Assembly: GCA_025459175.1 (NCBI GenBank)
Contig: JALORC010000066.1
Coordinates: 1-47,080, forward strand
Length of the DNA: 47,080 nucleotides
Direction of reading: 5' to 3'
Origin: Planctomycetota bacterium
GTDB lineage: Bacteria; Planctomycetota; UBA1135; UBA2386
The position numbers and the translations under genes are program-made. Shown here in pieces: positions 15,281 through 23,834 of the stretch. The notes under the pieces are model-generated. The model saw only the letters and a list, made by a program, of their open reading frames with translations. It did no database searches and had not been told where the DNA came from. Position 1 is the stretch's first letter, and each line of letters begins with the position of its first letter.

Positions 15281-15856
15281 CTACCGCGGCGCCAGCACGG
15301 CCTGCGCGAGACCGCGCAACAGCGCCTCGACCTCCGCGTCCTGGTGCCCGCGGAACGCGACGTAGTTGACCTCGAACCAGTCCTTGCCGCGCCGGAACTT
15401 GATCGACGAGCCGCCCGACGACGCCGCGCGGATCACCAGGAACGCGTGCTCGCCGAGCTCGGGGACCGGCGTCACCTTGCCGCCGGCCTCCTGGGCGAGC
15501 TCGAGATTGTTCTTCAGGAAGCTCGCGGCATCGGCCTCGACGCCGTGCGAGCGCACCGTGATCACCACGTTGCGGCGCCGCAGTTCTTCGCCCTCCTGCT
15601 CGACGAAGCGACAGCCCGAGATCGCCGAGTAACCGGCCGGTGGATCGTTGCGTTCCTCGGTGATCTTGAACGTGGCGCCGGGGAACACGGCAGCGACCTC
15701 GGCCGCGGTCAGCACCTCGGTGGCCTTGGTCAGCGTGATCGGCGGCAGGTCGATCTTGGTGGGTTGCGGTTGCGAGCTGCCGGTGGTGGAGGCATCACCG
15801 CTGCCGCAGGCGGCGAGGAGCGTGGTGGCGCAGAGGACGATGAGGATGGATCGCAT
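15281..15856 (-). CDS. Small lipoprotein, unknown function
   Basis: The protein is 191 aa from the ATG at 15856. It has a lipoprotein signal peptide with lipobox LAAC (MRSILIVLCATTLLAACGSG). The mature part is a single domain, including TKATEVLTAAEVAAVFPGATFKITEE, SGCRFVEQEGEELRRRNVVI and SIKFRRGKDWFEVNYVAF. This alpha-beta layout resembles bacterial DUF3558-like or other small secreted domains with two conserved cysteines, but I cannot name it. It is likely anchored in the outer or inner membrane facing the periplasm. It diverges from the giant-protein operon with a 342-bp gap. Confidence 0.7.
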   Translation of the reverse strand: MRSILIVLCATTLLAACGSGDASTTGSSQPQPTKIDLPPITLTKATEVLTAAEVAAVFPGATFKITEERNDPPAGYSAISGCRFVEQEGEELRRRNVVITVRSHGVEADAASFLKNNLELAQEAGGKVTPVPELGEHAFLVIRAASSGGSSIKFRRGKDWFEVNYVAFRGHQDAEVEALLRGLAQAVLAPR

Positions 15857-16198
15857 GGGCAGGACCGCGGTCGAACGGCCGCGATGTATGCCGTTCCGAC
15901 GCGAAGAGCGCAACCGCGACTTCGCCGTCGGTGCCGTCGGGCAAGGATCTCCGTCCGGTTCGGCCGAGGAGAGTCGACGCGTCGAGCTCGACGGCAAAGC
16001 GTTGCAGCCGCAACAACTCTCGGATAGACCTGCGCCCACAGAGGTCCTGGATGGAACACGAGCGGCACGTCGGGTGTCGCCTTGGTGTTCCCGGTCTTGC
16101 GTCTGGCGCGCAGCGTCGACGGGTCGCGGTTGCCGGTGTCGTGAAGCTGCCGCGGCAACCTGGTGCTCGAGAATCCGCGTGATGAGCGGGAGGATGGC
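15857..16198. other. Divergent intergenic region before the giant-protein operon
   Basis: The region separates the lipoprotein (minus) from the operon start (plus). I see no convincing gene, no repeats and no clear promoter boxes. A GGGAGG ribosome site lies just before the operon ATG. Both promoters must lie here. Confidence 0.5.
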
Positions 16199-17827
16199 AT
16201 GAGCGAGTTGGCGGAGGACCTGAAGACGGTCGGCTTCGCGCTGATCGACGAACCGGCTCTCGGCGATGTGCAATCGCGACTGCGCGAGGCGCTTCGCGAG
16301 TTGCAGCGCTACGCGCGGCTGCCCCGCGTTGCCGAGGTCGGGCCCGCAGGTCCGAGCCTCACGTATGCCGACGGTCTGCGTGCCGTCGACAACCCGCTGC
16401 CCTACCGCGGCCCCATCGACGGTCAGGAGAGCGGTGCCACGCTTGCGCTGCTCAAGGCTTGGAAAGACCGTGGGTTGCGCTGCCCGGTTGTCATCGAGGC
16501 GTGGCCGCGCCGCGGCAATGGCATCACGGCTCCGGTGCGTCCGCACGGCAAGGTGCGACGGGAGAACTTCTGGATGCCGGCGACGTGTCCGGACAAGCGA
16601 GTGGGCGTGTTCGTGACGGACTTCTCGAGCGTCGAGGTCGGCGTCAGGCCGGATCGGCAGCTGCTCGGCGCCTACACGACGTTCGGAGCTCGAGGTGGGG
16701 CGGTCACGTGGCCGCGAGACGTGCTTCGGGCGGTGGACTCCAATCCGACGGAGGTCACGCCGCAGACGCTCGCCGGCGAGGCCATCGATCCGAACGTCGC
16801 TTCGGCGAAGGCCTCGTTGTTTCGCGTGTTGCGTGCGATCGCCGAGCAGGAGTGCTACGCGTACTTCGACAGCCTCAACGCCTACGACACCGCGCTGATC
16901 TCGCTCGGCGTCGCGCATTGGACCTTCGTCGCGGGCGGCGGTGCCGCGCCCGTCAGCGAGGGCGAGCTGGCCGCGCTCGCCTCGCTGCTCGAGGTCGTCG
17001 ATGCCGATGCGTTCGCGCGCACGTTCGCGGCGTGGGGGCTCGACCCCGGGCGCCAGTGCGCGAGCGTCGCGCAGTGTGCGCGCGCCGAGCCGTGCGCCGG
17101 CCTCGAGCAGTGCACGCAGTGGTATCGGTGGAGCGACGAAGACGGTCGGTTCCTGCTCACGAACCAGGGCAAGCACGTCGGCTGGTGGCGGCACGGCACG
17201 GCCGCGGGCGGGATCCCGGTCGATCCGCGGCAAAGCAACGTGTGGGAGACGCCCGGCTTGGCCTCGTTCCGCTCCTGGCACTGGTTCCACCGCTTCCAGT
17301 CACTGAGCCGCCGTGAGTCCGGTCTCCGCCGGGCGCAATGGCAGCTGGGCGAACGCCGCGTGCGCGCCGTGCTGGATGCGCCGCTGCCGCAGGACATCGC
17401 CAGCGGTGACCTCGCCAATGCCCGCACCGGCGACGTGTTCCGATCCGAACTCGCGGTCGCGTTGTTGGTGCGCTGCCACGTGTATGCGCCGGGGCTGGTG
17501 GTGTCCGCGAACAAGGCCGGCTCGCTGGTGCGCAAAGTCCTCTCGGCGACCGGATCACGCAAATGGGGCAAGCCATCGTCATGGAGCGACAGCGAGGAGA
17601 GCGAACTCATCCGGCAGCTGCTCACCGAGGCGCCGGCGTTGCTTCGCAGGGAGGAACAAGGCAAGCACCTGCGCGAGACCCTCAACGCGATCGCGGCGTT
17701 CCCCGCGGCGCCGACGTTCGCGGCGCGCGGTTACCGTCTGCCGGCGGTCGCGGCGGCGGCGGGTGTCCCGAGGTGGCAGGGTTTGAGCCGGAAACGCAAC
17801 AGCTTCGTGCGCGGAGGTGAGACATGA
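16199..17827 (+). CDS. Lysozyme-like protein, first gene of a three-gene operon
   Basis: The protein is 542 aa from the ATG at 16199, preceded by GGGAGG. No signal peptide is seen. The middle holds a motif like lysozyme or transglycosylase folds, AEQECYAYFDSLNAYD then LISLGVAHWTF (residues 215-241), with E216/E218 as possible catalytic acid and D224, N227 and D230 nearby. This suggests peptidoglycan or polysaccharide cleavage. The N-terminal part (LALLKAWKDRGLRCPVVIEA) could be a binding domain. A cysteine cluster (GRQCASVAQCARAEPCAGLE and QC) follows around residues 285-305. Its stop overlaps the next gene's start. The enzymatic role is a motif-based inference. A structural protein with a dead fold is possible. 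Confidence 0.6.
   Translation: MSELAEDLKTVGFALIDEPALGDVQSRLREALRELQRYARLPRVAEVGPAGPSLTYADGLRAVDNPLPYRGPIDGQESGATLALLKAWKDRGLRCPVVIEAWPRRGNGITAPVRPHGKVRRENFWMPATCPDKRVGVFVTDFSSVEVGVRPDRQLLGAYTTFGARGGAVTWPRDVLRAVDSNPTEVTPQTLAGEAIDPNVASAKASLFRVLRAIAEQECYAYFDSLNAYDTALISLGVAHWTFVAGGGAAPVSEGELAALASLLEVVDADAFARTFAAWGLDPGRQCASVAQCARAEPCAGLEQCTQWYRWSDEDGRFLLTNQGKHVGWWRHGTAAGGIPVDPRQSNVWETPGLASFRSWHWFHRFQSLSRRESGLRRAQWQLGERRVRAVLDAPLPQDIASGDLANARTGDVFRSELAVALLVRCHVYAPGLVVSANKAGSLVRKVLSATGSRKWGKPSSWSDSEESELIRQLLTEAPALLRREEQGKHLRETLNAIAAFPAAPTFAARGYRLPAVAAAAGVPRWQGLSRKRNSFVRGGET
17813..17820 (+). promoter_or_regulatory. Strong ribosome binding site for the 1999-aa protein
   Basis: GGAGGTGA lies three bases before the ATG at 17824 and inside the end of the previous gene. 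It is an unusually perfect Shine-Dalgarno sequence and confirms both the start and translational coupling. Confidence 0.75.
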
Positions 17828-20800
17828 GCAAGGCGCCCGTTGCCCTGGTGGTCGTCGCCGGTGTCCGCGAGGTCGCCAGGATCCACCATCACGTACAGCG
17901 GCTCGAGTACGTCGGTGACCCGTGTGTTTCCGCGACGCACCTGGAGCTGGTGTCGCCGACTGGCGCGGTGCGCTGGGTCGTGCCGGTGCTCGGTGTGGTG
18001 GAGGCGCGAGTCGACGGCCCGGGCGTCCGCCTGAAGTTCCGCGTCGCGGCCGCGTTCGCGGATCGCGGTGGGAAGACGACGCCGCTCGACTTCAATGCGG
18101 TCTTCGTCGTCGATGGCGCGGGCATTCGCACGCGCGACGATCCGATCGATGGCAAGGACGAAGGACCGTTCCGCGTCGCTCCGGACATCCGGTTCTCCGG
18201 CCACCTCAGCAGCAGCCGCGGTGCGCAGGGACTCACGTTCGAGCGCCACGGCTGGAGCCCGGCTCTGCTGTCGTTCCTGCGCAGCAGGCCGCAGGGCTAC
18301 CTGCAAGCCGTTGCGACGTTCGTGCCTGATTCGGCGTGGCCAGCGGTGCAGGCGTCGCCCCACGGCTACGAACGGCGGACTTTGCAGTTCGCGATTCAGC
18401 TGGCCACGGGCCAAGCGCCACGATTCGACATCAAGGACCTGGCGAACGCGGTCGCCACACGGTGGCTCGGGTCGGGCTCGTCGAGCAGCCCCTTCACCTG
18501 GGGCAACACCGGGGTGGTCAGCTATCGGCAAGTGTTCGTCGGCCATGGCGGCGAGGTCGGTTCGGGCAACACGTGGAGGGTCACGTTCCCGCTCGTCCCC
18601 GGCCAGGTGGTGTTGGATTGGTGGAACGAGGCCGTGGTCAACCGGGTCACGCGTGGCATCACGGTCGTGCGGGATGACAACCGCCTCACGTTCCTGCCGC
18701 GGCTGTATGTCAGTGATCCGGCGAGGACCGGAGAAGTCGCGTTCCAGGTCCACGAGTCCGTCTCGCCGGCCGTGGTGCTCGCGACCGACAACGGGGCCGC
18801 GCCGCGGTACGCGCCCGGTCATGCGCTCGTGCAGCTGCACACCGTTCGGCTTGCTGCCGGCATCGAGGTCCGAGCCGAGTGGCCACACGTCGTCGACGTC
18901 GATGGCAATCCGTTGCGTGCCGGTCTGCGCACGCGCGAGGCGGTGCCTGCGTCAGCTGCGACGCCTGCGCTGTTCGCCTTCGACGCCGTCGGCGTGGCTG
19001 CGGACGGTGCGGAAGCGGCGCGATGGTTCCGCATGGGCGCGCTCGAACTCGAGTTCGCAGACGCGTTCGCGGCGGACGAGATGCAGCCGCCGTTGCACCT
19101 GGAGAGCTCCCTGCCGGCGCGCGGCGGACCCGAGTTCGAGTTCGCGCGGCGCCACGCTCGCTTGCGCCTGCCGGTTCGCGGCGTGCGTCCGGGCAGCCAG
19201 GATCCGCTGCCGGCGGCGATCTCGGCCAAGCTCGAGACGACGGTGGGCCAAGGTGTGTTGGTGCCATTGAGCGAGGACGCCCCCTTGCAGGCGAGTGCGT
19301 CATCGCCGTGGGCCGCGCGCGGGGAGCTGAAGGTCGACGACTTGCTCGTCGCCGAGGCTTCGCAGGAGGTCGTGGCGCAGTTGTATCTCGACCGCCAAGG
19401 CCTGCCGAAGGTGCGCGCGCTGGTGATCGATCCGGCGCCCTTCATGCTGGCAGTGGTGTCGCAGGAGTCGTCGCTACCGGACGCGCAGAGCTCGATCGAG
19501 GTCGCCAACTGGTCACACAGCGCCGGTCGGCGAGCCAACTGGGAGATCGACGTCGGTGCCGCTGCCTTCCAGCTGCTGTTGCCGCCGCAAGGCGTCGGTG
19601 AGGCGATGCATCGCCGGCGCGCCGATCGCGACATCGTGCCGGACGCACCGGCGTCGTTCCGCCTGACGATCCCGACGCGCATCGAGCTCGCGACCGGGAC
19701 CGAACTCCAGCGCTTCGTCGAGCCGCCGTGGAACGTGCGCCGCGCGCTGATCGCGGGCGGGACGACGCGGTCCGGAGTTCGCCTGCGCGAGATCACGACC
19801 GAGCTGCTGTACGGCGTCGTCGCGCGGGTTCGCCCGGAGGACACGCGCTTCGGCGAGCTGGCGGTGCGGCTCGGCTACCGCGCCGACGTGTTGGAGGGGG
19901 AGCTGCGATGGCCGGGCACGGACGCGCAGCGCCTGGCATGGCGCGCGAAGGTCGACGACTGGCGCCGCGTCGGCACCGCCGTGCAGCATCGCTTGGCGTT
20001 GTTGCAACCGTGGCGCGGCGACGAGGTGACGTGGACGAGCCGGCCGGGCGAGCCGCTGCGCCACGTACTGCGTCGCAGGACGAGCCTGCGGCCGCCGGTG
20101 ACGGTAGCGACGCCCGACGGCAAGCTCCCCGAGGGCTTCGCGACCGATGGCCTGCCGGGTGGCTACGCATGGCCGTTCGAGTCTGCCGCGGTGTTCGAGC
20201 GGCTGCTCGATCAGCGCGACGGAGGCGCCGGGGACATCGCGATCACCGGCTTCTCGGCGCTCGGCGGATGGGGCCGCCAGCGTGCGGTGTTCGGCCTCAC
20301 TACCATCGACGCGCAGATCTCGATGGGCCGCGTCGAACGCATCGCGGTGAGCCGCCTCGGTCGCATCGGCCTGCTGTGGAATCGCGCGAAGCATGTCATC
20401 GTCTACGAACGGCGCGTCGCGCCGACGGAGCAGTTCGCGCCGCAGCAGCACCCCCTTGCGGGCTCGCCGGTGCTGCGAAAGGTCGAGGAATACGTCGAGC
20501 TGATCGACGCGGACCATACGTTCGCCAGCGAGGCCGACGCGGCCCCTGTCGAGCATGGCTGCGTGCTCGGTGCGCGCTTCTTCGACGGGCGACCGCCGCG
20601 GATCCGTGTCGACAGCTTGTGGGGGCGTGACGTCCGCCTGGGAACGCGCCGGGCCTGGGTCGTGCCGCTGTGGCGACCGACCGCCGATCCGGCGGTCTAT
20701 CCGCGGCCGAACATCGCGCTGGAGCTCGCGGGTCGCGGCACCGACGCCAGCGTCCTGCAGACTCTGCGTGAGCCGGACCGGCTGGTGTTCTTCACCGAGA

Positions 20801-23800
20801 CCACCGACGACCGCGACCCCCGCGAGTGGGCTCCGTTCCCGGGCATCGACACCGTGATCGCGCCGCCGCCGGCAGTGCCCGAGCCCGTCACGACGTCCGA
20901 CCCCGAGCTCATCGCGGGACCGCAGGCCGAGAGCGTCGTGCGGGGCTACGCGGACTTCACGTTCGCCGTCGAGCCGGGCGACTCCGGCGTCGACGTCGTC
21001 GCCGCGCGCGCGGCGCGACCGGTGCTCGGCGAGCTGCACAACGTGGTGATGAGTCGCGGTGCGATCGTACGTGCCGTGAGCGATGCGCTCGGCACGGGCA
21101 TCGAGACGGCAGCGACACAGCTCGCGCGCGGCCGCGCCGACGGTGTCGCCGCGCTGGCCAAGGGCCCGGGCGCCGCGATCGAGACGGTCAAGGCATGCTT
21201 GCGCGTGGCCGCCGATGCGCTTCCCGCCGCGGCAATACCCGCCGTCGATCGGGTCCGCGAACGGCTGGCGGACGCGATCGCGCGCCGCACCGACGGCTTC
21301 GCCCAGGACACGCTCGCCCAGTGGTTGGCCGAGTTGGGACGGCAAGCGCGATTCGATCGCGATCCGCCTTCCATGGGCGAGCTGCTGCCGCGACTCCGCG
21401 CTCAGTACCGCGACGCGCTGGCGCGCCTTCGGGCCGGAGAGTTCGAGCCGGTGCGCTTGCCATACCTGTTCGACACCGTCGTGCAAGCTGCGGTGGTCGC
21501 CGAGAGCGGGATCACGACGGCGCTCGACCTGATGATCGAACGCATCGATACGGTGTTGGATGCCACCGAGCCGATCGAGCCGGGTGAGCCGGCGATACCG
21601 GTGGCCGAGCTCGGGGACCTCCTCGCGGGGCTCGCGACGGCCGTCGACACCGCGGTCGGTGCATGGTCGAGCTGCGAAGCGCCGATGTACGCGCTGGGGG
21701 CGTTCTTCGTCCGCGACTGCGCGATGGCGTGGTGGAGCGACGGCCGCCGCGTACCGCTGGAAACGATGTTGCGCGAGGTCTCACTGCGCGCCACGGCCGG
21801 CATGATCGTGCCGGACGCAGGGAAGGTCGCGCGCGCGCAGCTCGTCGCCGTGCGCGACCGGCTGGCAGCGGAACGCGCCGCTGCCGCGGCGTGGTTCGAA
21901 GCAGTGCACACGTTGATCGAGGAGCGACGCTCGGAGCTGACTTCTCTGCTCGATGCGGCAGACAGGGTCGGCGATCTCGTTGCGGACCTGTTCGAGCCGC
22001 TGTTCGCGCTGGTCGAGCCGAAGCTCGACGACGTGCGCAAGAAGGTCGAGGATTGGCTCAACCCGCTCCAGGCGCAGATCGGCACGCGTTGGCGCGAGTT
22101 CACGTCGGCGATCGGTGCGGCCGCCGCGGCAGCCGGCGCCCACGCGCACGCAGGGCTGGGCCGCCTCGCCGACACGATACGTGCCCTTGCCGCGGATGAA
22201 GAGTGGCACCGCGTCCTTGACCGCCTGCCGCGCGCCGCCGCGGTGCGCACGATCGAGACGTTCGTCGCCCGGGCCGAAGCCGTGCTCGGGGCCGCCCGTG
22301 GCGTCGCCGAGAATGTCGCCCAGGTCGGTGACGTGGGGACTCGTGCGTTGCAGTTGGTGCGAGCTCTCGGTCGACCGCCCGCGGTGCCGGGGCTGGACTT
22401 CGGTCCCCTGCCGAAGCCAGGCGAGGTGTTGCCGGCGATCGCCTACCACTTCCGCGACTCGGTCGGAAGATTGCTCGAGCACGTGCGCACGACGCCGATC
22501 GCGGCCTATGCGAACCGCGTCGTCGACAGGCTGAAGCCCGTGCAGCTCGTGCTGCCGGTCACGGGCATCGGCGACGTGCTGCAGTTCCCGCCGTTGTCGA
22601 ACTTCGACGTCGGCAAGCTGTTCCGCGACCTGGCGGGTCTGCCGCTCGCGCAGCTGATGCCGGCGCTGCGCCTGCCGGAGATCGCCGACGAACGGGTGCG
22701 AATCACGCACGGTCTCGACCCGCAGAGCCGCAGTGGGTGGGTGCAGGCAGATGCCGACGTGCCGTTCGGCAGCCGGCCGCTGACTCTCCTGGACCTGCCG
22801 GTGCTCGCGATCCGCCTGCGCGATGCCCGCTTCACGGCGGTGGCGCGCATCGAAGCCGACGGCGACGGTCGACCGCGCCAGACCGTGCGCGGCAGCATCC
22901 TCGCCGACTGGGAACTCGTGCTTGCGGGGCTGCACCTGTGCACGTTCGAGCGGTGTGCGCTGCGCTTCGACGAGCGAGGCCGGCTCGAGCTCGATCTCTC
23001 GCCCGACCGCGTCCGCCTGCACGGCGTGCTCGCGTTCCTGGGCGATCTCCTCCGCAAGGTCACCGGCAAGAGCGGCGCCGAGCTGATCGTCGACGAGCGC
23101 GGCGTGACCAGTCGACTCGCCGTTGCCGTGCCCGATGTGCGCCTGGGCACGTTCGGCCTGACCAATCTGCGCGTCGGCGTCGAATTCGGGCTGGAGGTCA
23201 CCAGTGGGTTCGTCGTGCGATCCGGCCTCACGGTTGGCCGGCGCGAGGCGCCGTTCACGCTGACGGTGTTCGTGCTGGGTGGGGCGGGCTACTTCGAGAC
23301 GAGCATCAAGTACCCGGTCGGCCAGACGGCGGTCGTCGTCGTCGCCATCGGCATCTTCGCCGCGGCGTCGCTGGCGATCGACCTGGGCATCGTGCGCGGT
23401 GGCGTCAGCGTCTACCTCGGCATCACCGTCGACTATCGCAGCGTCGCGGAATCGAAGCAGCCGCGCGGCCTCGCGATCGGCGTGCAGCTCGTGATCTCCG
23501 GCGAGCTGTCGCTGCTCGGCATCGTGCACGTGCAGCTCGTGATCGGCCTCGAGCTGATCTATCTGGTCGGCCCGCCGGCGCGTTTCCGCGGTCGCGGCTA
23601 CGTGAGGTTGAAGATCAAGGTCTTCTGGTTCCTCACCATCGAGGTCGCCGCTGAGGTCGAGTGCGAGTTCGGCGGTGATGGAGACACGGGAGCGCCCCAG
23701 GTCGCCGGGCCGGCGGAGGCCGTCACGGGCGGGGCGGTCCGCCCGGCGAGCCTGGCTGCGTCGTCGTCGAAGCCGCCGACCTACGAGTACGCCGCCGCTG

Positions 23801-23823
23801 CCTACCAAGACATGTTCGCCTGA
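17824..23823 (+). CDS. Giant protein of 1999 aa, unknown family
   Basis: There is no signal peptide. The layout by eye is as follows. A beta-rich N-terminal half (about 1-1050) contains many WR/FR strand pairs (GRRANWEIDVGAAAFQLLLP, LGGWGRQRAVFGLTTIDAQI). A long alanine-rich helical or coiled-coil region (about 1063-1565) includes DRLAAERAAAAAWFEAVHTL and DDVRKKVEDWLNPLQAQIG. A C-terminal beta region (about 1620-1960) consists of hydrophobic alternating strands (FETSIKYPVGQTAVVVVAIG, GLAIGVQLVISGELSLLGIV, YVRLKIKVFWFLTIEVAAEV). That part resembles a long amphipathic beta groove or tube. It overlaps the lysozyme-like gene and sits 11 bp before the next giant gene. No known family is recognised. 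A large structural, delivery or lipid-handling assembly is conceivable. Confidence 0.75.
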   Translation: MSKAPVALVVVAGVREVARIHHHVQRLEYVGDPCVSATHLELVSPTGAVRWVVPVLGVVEARVDGPGVRLKFRVAAAFADRGGKTTPLDFNAVFVVDGAGIRTRDDPIDGKDEGPFRVAPDIRFSGHLSSSRGAQGLTFERHGWSPALLSFLRSRPQGYLQAVATFVPDSAWPAVQASPHGYERRTLQFAIQLATGQAPRFDIKDLANAVATRWLGSGSSSSPFTWGNTGVVSYRQVFVGHGGEVGSGNTWRVTFPLVPGQVVLDWWNEAVVNRVTRGITVVRDDNRLTFLPRLYVSDPARTGEVAFQVHESVSPAVVLATDNGAAPRYAPGHALVQLHTVRLAAGIEVRAEWPHVVDVDGNPLRAGLRTREAVPASAATPALFAFDAVGVAADGAEAARWFRMGALELEFADAFAADEMQPPLHLESSLPARGGPEFEFARRHARLRLPVRGVRPGSQDPLPAAISAKLETTVGQGVLVPLSEDAPLQASASSPWAARGELKVDDLLVAEASQEVVAQLYLDRQGLPKVRALVIDPAPFMLAVVSQESSLPDAQSSIEVANWSHSAGRRANWEIDVGAAAFQLLLPPQGVGEAMHRRRADRDIVPDAPASFRLTIPTRIELATGTELQRFVEPPWNVRRALIAGGTTRSGVRLREITTELLYGVVARVRPEDTRFGELAVRLGYRADVLEGELRWPGTDAQRLAWRAKVDDWRRVGTAVQHRLALLQPWRGDEVTWTSRPGEPLRHVLRRRTSLRPPVTVATPDGKLPEGFATDGLPGGYAWPFESAAVFERLLDQRDGGAGDIAITGFSALGGWGRQRAVFGLTTIDAQISMGRVERIAVSRLGRIGLLWNRAKHVIVYERRVAPTEQFAPQQHPLAGSPVLRKVEEYVELIDADHTFASEADAAPVEHGCVLGARFFDGRPPRIRVDSLWGRDVRLGTRRAWVVPLWRPTADPAVYPRPNIALELAGRGTDASVLQTLREPDRLVFFTETTDDRDPREWAPFPGIDTVIAPPPAVPEPVTTSDPELIAGPQAESVVRGYADFTFAVEPGDSGVDVVAARAARPVLGELHNVVMSRGAIVRAVSDALGTGIETAATQLARGRADGVAALAKGPGAAIETVKACLRVAADALPAAAIPAVDRVRERLADAIARRTDGFAQDTLAQWLAELGRQARFDRDPPSMGELLPRLRAQYRDALARLRAGEFEPVRLPYLFDTVVQAAVVAESGITTALDLMIERIDTVLDATEPIEPGEPAIPVAELGDLLAGLATAVDTAVGAWSSCEAPMYALGAFFVRDCAMAWWSDGRRVPLETMLREVSLRATAGMIVPDAGKVARAQLVAVRDRLAAERAAAAAWFEAVHTLIEERRSELTSLLDAADRVGDLVADLFEPLFALVEPKLDDVRKKVEDWLNPLQAQIGTRWREFTSAIGAAAAAAGAHAHAGLGRLADTIRALAADEEWHRVLDRLPRAAAVRTIETFVARAEAVLGAARGVAENVAQVGDVGTRALQLVRALGRPPAVPGLDFGPLPKPGEVLPAIAYHFRDSVGRLLEHVRTTPIAAYANRVVDRLKPVQLVLPVTGIGDVLQFPPLSNFDVGKLFRDLAGLPLAQLMPALRLPEIADERVRITHGLDPQSRSGWVQADADVPFGSRPLTLLDLPVLAIRLRDARFTAVARIEADGDGRPRQTVRGSILADWELVLAGLHLCTFERCALRFDERGRLELDLSPDRVRLHGVLAFLGDLLRKVTGKSGAELIVDERGVTSRLAVAVPDVRLGTFGLTNLRVGVEFGLEVTSGFVVRSGLTVGRREAPFTLTVFVLGGAGYFETSIKYPVGQTAVVVVAIGIFAAASLAIDLGIVRGGVSVYLGITVDYRSVAESKQPRGLAIGVQLVISGELSLLGIVHVQLVIGLELIYLVGPPARFRGRGYVRLKIKVFWFLTIEVAAEVECEFGGDGDTGAPQVAGPAEAVTGGAVRPASLAASSSKPPTYEYAAAAYQDMFA

Positions 23824-23834
23824 GTCACGTCGTC

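Noticed and set aside
13635..15365. Plus-strand open frame of 576 codons opposite the hydrolase gene
   Set aside because: It is a GC-driven shadow: its protein is Arg/Pro/Ala-rich without motifs, while the minus frame has a signal peptide and two known domains.
19513..23808. Long minus-strand frames inside the 1999-aa gene
   Set aside because: They are low-complexity Arg/His/Gln-rich translations. The plus frame has a perfect ribosome site and coupling to its neighbours.
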